The notes below the pieces were generated by a model, which ran no database searches, had not been told where the DNA came from, and saw only the letters and a list, made by a program, of their open reading frames with translations. A stretch of DNA of 18,480 nt from SCUN01 sp964343975 (GTDB lineage Bacteria > Acidobacteriota > Vicinamibacteria > Vicinamibacterales > SCN-69-37), in the NCBI GenBank assembly GCA_964343975.1, contig CAYFLU010000060.1:1-18480 (forward strand), read 5' to 3'. The position numbers and the translations under genes are program-made. Every line of letters starts with the position of its first letter. The first letter of the stretch is position 1. Below, piece after piece: positions 13,822-18,480 of the stretch.

Positions 13822-14327
13822 TCGGCGTCGGGTCGCAGACGGCGAAACAGCGTCAGCCGATCGAGATCGCGCGTGAAGTGGCGATCGAAGGCGAAGCCGC
13901 ACTTCTTCAACACCTTTTGCGACGCCAGATTGTCGGGCATCGTCACCGCGACGACCGAGGGCAGCTGCAACCGCGCGAACGCCAGATCGAGACACGCGTG
14001 AGTCACTTCGGTGGCATAGCCACGGCCCCAGTACGGTTCATAGAACGCGTACCCGGTCTCGACTTCGTCGATGCCGTCCACGGTGAGGTGACGCAGCACG
14101 GCGCGCCCGATCGGCTCGACGCCGTCGCGTTCGTACACGATCCAGAGGCCGTGATCGTGCACGGCCCAATGGGCGAGATTGCGGGTGAGGTAGGCCTGCG
14201 TCTGTTCTTCGGTCTGCACACCGCCGAGATGCAGCATCACGACCGGATCGACGTGCATCCGGCGGAGTTCGTCGAAGTGGCGGGGCTCGACGCGTTCACC
14301 GCGCAGGCGCGGTGTGAGGAACTGCAT
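13818..14327 (-). CDS. GNAT-family N-acetyltransferase (RimJ/RimL-like)
   Basis: 169 aa. The N-terminus FLTPRLRGERVEPRHFDELR is the usual RimJ/RimL opening. LWIVYERDGVEPIGRAVLRH, ETGYAFYEPYWGRGYATEVT (with the WGRGYA acetyl-CoA loop) and AVTMPDNLASQKVLKKCGFAF (the N-x-x-S motif) complete the fold. It acetylates an unknown amine. It is not closely similar to the GNAT at 3799-4401. Its ATG shares a base with the TGA of the upstream small membrane gene (TGATG), which implies translational coupling. At its 3' end it shares the palindromic CTAG with the convergent CYTH gene. Confidence 0.9.
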   Translation of the reverse strand: MQFLTPRLRGERVEPRHFDELRRMHVDPVVMLHLGGVQTEEQTQAYLTRNLAHWAVHDHGLWIVYERDGVEPIGRAVLRHLTVDGIDEVETGYAFYEPYWGRGYATEVTHACLDLAFARLQLPSVVAVTMPDNLASQKVLKKCGFAFDRHFTRDLDRLTLFRRLRPDAD

Positions 14328-14587
14328 CAGCCGAAGGCTTCCGCGTCACGACGCCGCTGCAACGACGGCATGAGCAGATACCACGCGGCGCCGAACACCA
14401 TCGTCCAGAACAAGAGCGCCACAAACGGCGCGCGCACCGGGTCGACGATCCATTCACCGGGCGCCATGTAGATCTGATAGCTGAGGTCACGCGTGTGCGG
14501 CGCAAGCCAGACGGCGGCCCAACCAATCGTGAAATCGGCGAGATAGCCCACGAACAGCGCATACAGCAGACGCATTCGGTGTGACAT
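14327..14587 (-). CDS. Small two-helix membrane protein, unknown function
   Basis: 86 aa with two hydrophobic segments: residues 7-29 (LLYALFVGYLADFTIGWAAV) and 53-71 (APFVALLFWTMVFGAAWYLL), joined by a loop with APHTRDLSYQIYMAPGEWIVD and ending in a basic tail (QRRRDAEAF). I do not recognise a family. It lies 68 bases after cydB on the same strand and ends in a TGATG overlap with the GNAT gene. It is too long, and has one helix too many, for CydX, so a role in the oxidase is not supported. Start is ATG at 14587; M5 is possible. Confidence 0.6.
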   Translation of the reverse strand: MSHRMRLLYALFVGYLADFTIGWAAVWLAPHTRDLSYQIYMAPGEWIVDPVRAPFVALLFWTMVFGAAWYLLMPSLQRRRDAEAFG

Positions 14588-14655
14588 ACGCGCAGCCTAA
14601 CAAAGAAAATCGGCGACACAAACGTCAGACTGCGCTCAATTTTGTACTTACAAAT

Positions 14656-15699
14656 TCAGTAGCCGGTGCGGTCGTCCACGGTCGCCTTGCCGCGATGGAG
14701 GCGGAACAGCATCGTGAAATACACGGCGGCGAGCACGGCGCCCGCCGGCCACCACCAGAGGGCGCTGCGCAAGGCGCCGTCCGATGCGGAGGCGGTGAAC
14801 GCCGTCAGTGACGGGCCTGTGCCGGGCGCGGCACGCAGCAGCGCCGGAAATACCGATACGGCGGTGGCGGCGAGCGCGCCGGCGATGAACGCGCTCGATG
14901 CGAGAAAGGCCGCGAGGGCGCGACCGCGTCGGCGCAGCGGCGCGGTCGCGAGAAGCGCCAGCACGAACACCGCGGTGAACAGCCAGGCGAGCGGACGCGC
15001 GCGCCAGGCCGCAAACACATCGGGCGCCACGGCCATCGTGGCCACCGTCGCGATGCCCCACAAGCCGATCACCGCGGGAAACAGGACGCCGGCGACCTGC
15101 TCGCTGCGCGCGTGGACCGGGCCATCGGTCTTCCACGCCAGAAACAGCGCGCCGTGATGCGCGATGACGACGAGCGCCAGCACACCAGCCAGCACCGTGA
15201 ACCAGTCGAGCGTCCCGAGGGGTCCATACGGCGACAACGTCTCGAAGAGCGACAACGAGAACCATCCCTCGGCGGTGAGCGGCACGCCGCGGATGAGATT
15301 GCCGAACGCGGCGCCAAAGAGCACGGGGGCAAGCGTCGACGCCACGCCGAACACGGCATCCCACACCGCGCGCCACATCGAATCCTCGAGGTGCGATCGG
15401 AACTCGATCGCGATGCCGCGCAGGATCAGCACCCACAGCACGAGCATGATCGCGAAATAGAAACCCGAGAGTCCAGACGCGAGGACCTTCGGAAACGCGA
15501 CAAACAACACGCCGCCGGCCACGAGCAACCACACTTCGTTGCCGTCCCAGAAGGGGCCGATGGCGGCCAGCACCTGACGCCGCTCAGGATCACGCCGAGC
15601 CACGAACAGATGGAGTGCGCCGGCGCCAAAGTCGAATCCGTCGAGCACCACATACGTGGCGATGACGAGCGCGGCGATCGCAAACCAGAGTGTCTGCAT
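14656..15699 (-). CDS. cydB: Cytochrome bd quinol oxidase, subunit II
   Basis: 347 aa and about nine helices. It is the structural partner of CydA in the membrane oxidase that reduces O2 to water with electrons from quinol and builds a proton gradient. Conserved motifs are YVVLDGFDFGAG near the N-terminus (residues 16-27), GPFWDGNEVWLLVAGGVLF (49-67) and RGIAIEFR. ATG at 15699 is 7 bases after the CydA stop and is preceded by an in-frame GTG that is a less likely start. It is the last gene of the map-cydA-cydB run. No CydX-like small frame follows in the 68-base gap. Confidence 0.95.
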   Translation of the reverse strand: MQTLWFAIAALVIATYVVLDGFDFGAGALHLFVARRDPERRQVLAAIGPFWDGNEVWLLVAGGVLFVAFPKVLASGLSGFYFAIMLVLWVLILRGIAIEFRSHLEDSMWRAVWDAVFGVASTLAPVLFGAAFGNLIRGVPLTAEGWFSLSLFETLSPYGPLGTLDWFTVLAGVLALVVIAHHGALFLAWKTDGPVHARSEQVAGVLFPAVIGLWGIATVATMAVAPDVFAAWRARPLAWLFTAVFVLALLATAPLRRRGRALAAFLASSAFIAGALAATAVSVFPALLRAAPGTGPSLTAFTASASDGALRSALWWWPAGAVLAAVYFTMLFRLHRGKATVDDRTGY

Positions 15700-15706
15700 C
15701 ACGCCC

Positions 15707-17032
15707 TCAGTGCGACGCGGCCGGACCGCGGCCGATGTCGCGCAACACCAGGAGCACGAACAACGCGCCGAGCAGCGCGTAGAGTCCTGCAAACCCCAAC
15801 GTCGTAAAGAGCGTCGTCCCGCCGTGCACCGTCGGCGACGCGCCGTCGATCGTGCGAAGCAGTCCGTAGACCAGCCAGGGCTGCCGGCCGAATTCCGAGG
15901 TCATCCAACCCGCGGTGTTGGCAATGAACGGAAACGGCGCCGCGAGCAGCAGCATCCACAGCAACCAGCGCGTGCGCTCGAGCCCACCCCGCCACCAGAA
16001 GAACACCGCGAGCGTCATCAGCCCGATGAAGAGCGTGCCGAGCCCCACCATGATGTGAAAGCTGTAGTAGAGCAACTCGATGTTGGTCGGCCAATCGGCT
16101 TCCGGGAAGGCATTGAGCCCGCGCACGTCCGCGGAGAAATCGCCATAGGCGATCCACGAGAGCACCGACGGCAACACGATCGGATTGTCGAGCTTCTTCG
16201 CCGCGACATTCGGCTGACCGATCATCGCCAGCGGCGCGTGGGCGCCGCTCTCGAATCGGCCTTCCATGGCGGCGAGCGTGACCGGCTGATGCGCGGCCAC
16301 CATGCGCCCCTGCTCATGCCCGGTGGGAAACGCCACGAGCTGCGTCGACAGGAACCCGGCGACCACGGTGACACTCAGCGAGGCGCGTGCGGCCTCGCGG
16401 TGTTCCCCGCGCAGCATCCAGTAGGCGCCGACCGATGCCATGACGAACGCGCCGGTCACCGTGGCCGCCATCTGGTTGTGCAGGTATTGAATGATCGCCC
16501 ACGGATTGAAGACGTACTCGAGCAGGCGCGCCACCTGAAAGGTGCCGTCGGGCGCAATCACAAAACCCGTCGGGTGCTGCATGAACGAGTTGGTCACGAC
16601 GATGAAGTAGCCGGAGAGCCAACTGCCGGCGAGCAGCGCCACGGCGGCGAAGAAATGACGGCGGGGCCCAAGACGACGCTCGCCAAACATGAGCAGCGCG
16701 AACACGCTCGACTCGAGGATGAACGCGAAGATGCCTTCCATCGCGAGCGTCTGCCCGATCACGCCACCGGTCTTCGCAGAGAACGCCGCCCAGTTCGTGC
16801 CGAACTGGAACTCCATGGGAATGCCGGTGACGACGCCCATCGCGAACGACAGGCCGAAGATGCGGATCCAGAACCGCGCGGCCTCATTCCACGCCGGCTG
16901 TCCGGTGCGAAGCCCCACCCCCTTCAACACCACGATGAGCAGGGCCAGGCCCATCGTCAATTGGGGAAACAGGTAGTGGAACGTGATCGTGAAGCCGAAT
17001 TGGACGCGATGCCAGAAGACCGGATCCGTCAT
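15707..17032 (-). CDS. cydA: Cytochrome bd quinol oxidase, subunit I, short Q-loop type
   Basis: 441 aa. Key residues are in place: H19 (heme b595 ligand), E99 and E107 (in AMEGIFAFILESS, heme d/proton path), H185 (heme b558, in YLHNQMAATVTGAF), E257 in the quinol loop (AMEG), M328 near LYYSFHIMVG, and the GRQPW motif at 382-386. The Q-loop is short compared with the 522-residue E. coli protein, so this belongs with the short-loop CioA/bd-II-like group, often menaquinol-using or less cyanide-sensitive in other species; that is family knowledge, not shown here. It sits in the cytoplasmic membrane. The ATG lies 6 bases after the map stop and the stop lies 7 bases before cydB. Confidence 0.95.
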   Translation of the reverse strand: MTDPVFWHRVQFGFTITFHYLFPQLTMGLALLIVVLKGVGLRTGQPAWNEAARFWIRIFGLSFAMGVVTGIPMEFQFGTNWAAFSAKTGGVIGQTLAMEGIFAFILESSVFALLMFGERRLGPRRHFFAAVALLAGSWLSGYFIVVTNSFMQHPTGFVIAPDGTFQVARLLEYVFNPWAIIQYLHNQMAATVTGAFVMASVGAYWMLRGEHREAARASLSVTVVAGFLSTQLVAFPTGHEQGRMVAAHQPVTLAAMEGRFESGAHAPLAMIGQPNVAAKKLDNPIVLPSVLSWIAYGDFSADVRGLNAFPEADWPTNIELLYYSFHIMVGLGTLFIGLMTLAVFFWWRGGLERTRWLLWMLLLAAPFPFIANTAGWMTSEFGRQPWLVYGLLRTIDGASPTVHGGTTLFTTLGFAGLYALLGALFVLLVLRDIGRGPAASH

Positions 17033-17038
17033 GCCTTG

Positions 17039-17779
17039 TCATGCCGTCAACAACAACGGCGCTCCTGTGGTGATGACGAGCGTGTGCTCGTGGTGCGCGG
17101 CCCAGCGGCCGTCGCGTGTGCGAATCGTCCAGCCGTCGCGGTCCGTACGGAACTTCGGTGAGCCGGCGCAGATGATCGGTTCGATCGTGATGACGAGGCC
17201 GTCGGTGAGCACGTCCCGCTGCGATCGCACGCAGTAGTTCGGCACGGACGGCGCCTCGTGGATCTTGCGGCCGACGCCATGCCCGCAGAGGTCCGGCACG
17301 ACAGAGAACCCGCGGCGGCGCACTTCGGCGTCGACGATACGGCCGATCTCGTTGACCTTCTGACCCGCGCGTGCGACGGCGAGCGACGCGACGAAGGCGG
17401 CTTCGGCGGCGTCCGCGAGTGCGCGCGCCTCGTGATGGCCCTCGCCCACGACCACCGTGCGCGCGGCATCGGCCACGAAGCCATCCTTCTCGAGCGTCAC
17501 GTCGAGCGAGATGAGGTCGCCGTCCTCGAGCACGCGCGCGCCCGGCACGCCGTGCACGATCTCGTCATTCACGCTGAGGAGCACCGTGCCCGGAAAGCCG
17601 TATTCGCGTTGTGGTGCGGAACGCGCGCCGTGGCGGGAGGCCACGTCGAGGGCGAGGCGATCGAGCGCCGCCGTCGAGATCCCAGGACGCACGGCGGCTT
17701 CGAGCGCATCGAGCGTGTGCCGCACGATCGCGCCGATCGCCTGAAGCGCCGCCAGCTCTTCCGGCGACTGGATGGACAT
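17039..17779 (-). CDS. map: Methionine aminopeptidase, type I
   Basis: 246 aa, the length of a bacterial type I enzyme without N-terminal extension. It removes the initiator Met from new proteins in the cytoplasm. The five metal ligands are present in order: D93 (LISLDVTLEKDGFVAD), D104, H167 (LCGHGVG), E200 (VITIEPI) and E231 (HHEHT), with H76 (IVHGVPG) lining the active site. The ATG at 17779 has GGAAGGG just upstream (close spacing) and a TATACT box 9 bases upstream. The stop lies 6 bases before cydA, an unusual partner: map is more often next to secY, adk or infA. The DUF486 gene ends 17 bases upstream. Confidence 0.95.
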   Translation of the reverse strand: MSIQSPEELAALQAIGAIVRHTLDALEAAVRPGISTAALDRLALDVASRHGARSAPQREYGFPGTVLLSVNDEIVHGVPGARVLEDGDLISLDVTLEKDGFVADAARTVVVGEGHHEARALADAAEAAFVASLAVARAGQKVNEIGRIVDAEVRRRGFSVVPDLCGHGVGRKIHEAPSVPNYCVRSQRDVLTDGLVITIEPIICAGSPKFRTDRDGWTIRTRDGRWAAHHEHTLVITTGAPLLLTA

Positions 17780-17788
17780 GACCCTTCC

Positions 17789-17794
17789 AGTATA
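17789..17794 (-). promoter_or_regulatory. Putative -10 box of map-cydAB
   Basis: TATACT on the minus strand, 9 bases before the map ATG and 1 base after the DUF486 stop codon. If used, its -35 region would lie inside DUF486, and the operon would have a leader of only a few bases. Confidence 0.4.
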
Positions 17795-17795
17795 G

Positions 17796-18137
17796 CTACC
17801 GCTTGAACATGAAATACACCGCGCCGCACATACAGAGCGCCGCGTAGAGATAGTTCAACTTCAGTGGTTCTTTCATGTACAGCCACGCGAACGGCACGAA
17901 CACGGCCAGCGTGATGACTTCCTGAAGGATCTTGAGCTGCCCGAGCGACAGCTGCCCGTGTCCGATCCGGTTGGCCGGCACTTGCAGCACGTATTCGAAG
18001 AACGCGATGCCCCAGCTCACGAGGATCGCCACCACGAGCGGCTTCGTGCCGAGGTTTTTCAGGTGCGCGTACCACGCGAACGTCATGAAGACGTTCGAGC
18101 AGATCAGGAGCAGAACGGTTTGGAGAAGGGGGGACAC
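17796..18137 (-). CDS. DUF486 family membrane protein
   Basis: 113 aa with four hydrophobic segments. The motifs LLICSNVFMTFAWYAHLKNL, SWGIAFFEYVLQVPANRIGH, LGQLKILQEVITLAVFVPFA, and YMKEPLKLNYLYAALCMCG are those of DUF486, a small DMT-like membrane family of unknown function. The GTG at 18137 has a TACACT box 6 bases upstream, so the message may be leaderless. The stop lies 17 bases before map on the same strand, so readthrough into map-cydAB is possible although a separate -10 lies between them. Confidence 0.9.
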   Translation of the reverse strand: MSPLLQTVLLLICSNVFMTFAWYAHLKNLGTKPLVVAILVSWGIAFFEYVLQVPANRIGHGQLSLGQLKILQEVITLAVFVPFAWLYMKEPLKLNYLYAALCMCGAVYFMFKR

Positions 18138-18143
18138 GCTACG

Positions 18144-18149
18144 AGTGTA
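18144..18149 (-). promoter_or_regulatory. Putative -10 box of the DUF486 gene
   Basis: TACACT on the minus strand, 6 bases before the GTG at 18137, the same sequence and spacing as at 8542-8547. Confidence 0.4.
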
Positions 18150-18167
18150 GCGGTCGGCGTGCGATCA

Positions 18168-18214
18168 GGGTATCCCTCGCGACTAGCGACAGGCCCTAGC
18201 GACTAGCGATACCC
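18168..18214. repeat. GCGACTA heptamer repeats inside an inverted repeat
   Basis: GCGACTAGCGA occurs twice (18179-18189 and 18199-18209), i.e. heptamer GCGACTA units with a short interruption. The block is flanked by GGGTATC (18168-18174) and its inverse GATACCC (18208-18214). It spans the end of the small hydrophobic gene, whose last codon and stop (CGC TAG) are part of the repeat. It may also act as its terminator. Confidence 0.55.
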
Positions 18215-18412
18215 AATGATCCGCGCCGGCAAGAACACCAGCGCGCGAAACAGCGCGACGACGGCCTCGAGCAGGATGAACACGATTCGGAAAGGCAGCG
18301 CCAGAAACCAGAGCAGCGGCATCGCCACGAGCAGCACCAACGCCACCGGCCAGGCGACGATGAAGAGGGCGATCCAGGCGATGAGGAGGACGAGGAATCC
18401 CATGACGCTCAT
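18203..18412 (-). CDS. Small hydrophobic membrane protein, unknown function
   Basis: 69 aa from ATG at 18412. Nearly all hydrophobic, with two or three segments (LVLLIAWIALFIVAWPVALV, MPLLWFLALPFRIVFILLEA, ALFRALVFLPARIIG) and an arginine at each turn. Similar short proteins ending in LFLPARxxG exist in several Gram-negative groups, but I know of no function. TTG at 18427 and ATG at 18403 are alternatives; none has a clear ribosome-binding site. The stop lies 65 bases upstream of DUF486. Confidence 0.6.
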   Translation of the reverse strand: MSVMGFLVLLIAWIALFIVAWPVALVLLVAMPLLWFLALPFRIVFILLEAVVALFRALVFLPARIIGYR

Positions 18413-18425
18413 GGGATGAGACGGC

Positions 18426-18443
18426 AACGCCGGGCCCGGCGTT
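18426..18443. terminator. 18-bp perfect palindrome
   Basis: AACGCCGGG followed by CCCGGCGTT, centred between the possible gene tail at the right edge and the small hydrophobic gene. As RNA it can form a 7-bp stem with a GGCC loop. No T-run follows, so terminator is only one reading; a protein-binding palindrome is another. Confidence 0.4.
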
Positions 18444-18457
18444 CGCCCGCGTGCGGT

Positions 18458-18480
18458 CTATTTCTGCGGGTCGTCCGGCG
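18458..18480 (-). CDS. Possible 3' tail of a gene entering from the right
   Basis: On the minus strand the last bases read PDDPQK followed by TAG, with codons (CCG GAC GAC CCG CAG AAA) that fit a high-GC gene. A palindrome follows 14 bases after the stop. Only seven codons are visible, so this is a guess and no product can be named. Confidence 0.3.

Noticed and set aside
14588..14655. A CydX-like small gene or a terminator after cydB
   Set aside because: All possible starts on the minus strand meet a stop within a few codons, and the only inverted repeat (TTTGT/ACAAA) is a weak 5-bp AT stem.
15656..17161. A 501-codon plus-strand open frame opposite cydA
   Set aside because: Composition is dominated by Arg, His, Glu and Gln and matches no family; the minus strand carries a clear CydA with all heme ligands.
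1..18480. Prophage, insertion sequence or defence island
   Set aside because: I found no transposase, integrase, phage structural, restriction or toxin-antitoxin gene, and composition is even across the window.

Overview
This is a gene-dense, high-GC bacterial window of 18.5 kb. I find 21 complete protein genes, most of a 22nd that runs off the left edge, and a possible 3' tail of another at the right edge. All but three genes are on the minus strand. There are no rRNA, tRNA, CRISPR or transposase genes, and no gene-free stretch longer than about 120 bases. The gene content (secreted GH20 hexosaminidase, SSS-family symporter, PAS proteins with a C-terminal CxxC/HGxCPxC module, short-Q-loop cytochrome bd) and a degenerate GTGCGA-rich repeat suggest Acidobacteriota, perhaps the Vicinamibacteria lineage. 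That placement is inference from style, not from a marker gene. A 100-N gap flanked by an exact 55-bp duplication shows that the sequence comes from a draft, probably de Bruijn (possibly metagenomic), assembly.

Layout, left to right. 1-1507 (minus): PAS/zinc-ribbon-like protein A, an exported FMN-barrel protein and the N-terminal part of an alpha/beta hydrolase. 1554-2518 (minus): a VOC-family protein and PAS/zinc-ribbon-like protein B, a same-length paralogue of A. 2639-6379 (minus): secreted GH20 beta-N-acetylhexosaminidase, DUF2164, a GNAT acetyltransferase and a DUF1624-type membrane protein, in transcription order and tightly packed. 6447-7679 (plus): a degenerate EAL-HDOD signalling protein. 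7699-10678 (minus): an Uup-type ABC-F ATPase, a DinB/DUF1569-like protein and a small DMT-type membrane protein. 10735-12543 (plus): a sodium:solute symporter, converging through a strong hairpin on a secreted 207-aa protein (12622-13245, minus). 13354-13821 (plus): a CYTH-domain enzyme whose stop codon overlaps that of a convergent GNAT gene. 13818-14587 (minus): that GNAT gene and a small membrane protein. 14656-18137 (minus): DUF486 protein, methionine aminopeptidase, then CydA and CydB of a cytochrome bd oxidase. The right edge holds a small hydrophobic protein.

How the genes work together: the clearest functional unit is cydAB, which makes a quinol-oxidising terminal oxidase and is coupled to map with a 6-base gap. 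GH20 probably releases N-acetylglucosamine outside the cytoplasm, and the SSS protein could import a sugar or other organic solute, but they are not in one operon. Most of the rest looks like housekeeping or regulation. A recurring pattern is a TATACT-, TACACT- or GATAAT-like -10 box only 6-17 bases before the start codon, suggesting that many genes here have very short or no 5' leaders.

I do not see an obvious new multi-gene defence or biosynthetic system. The observations most worth following are the PAS/six-cysteine paralogue pair around the VOC gene, the SAxVR pentad repeat expanded inside the Uup linker, and the leaderless-like promoter architecture.
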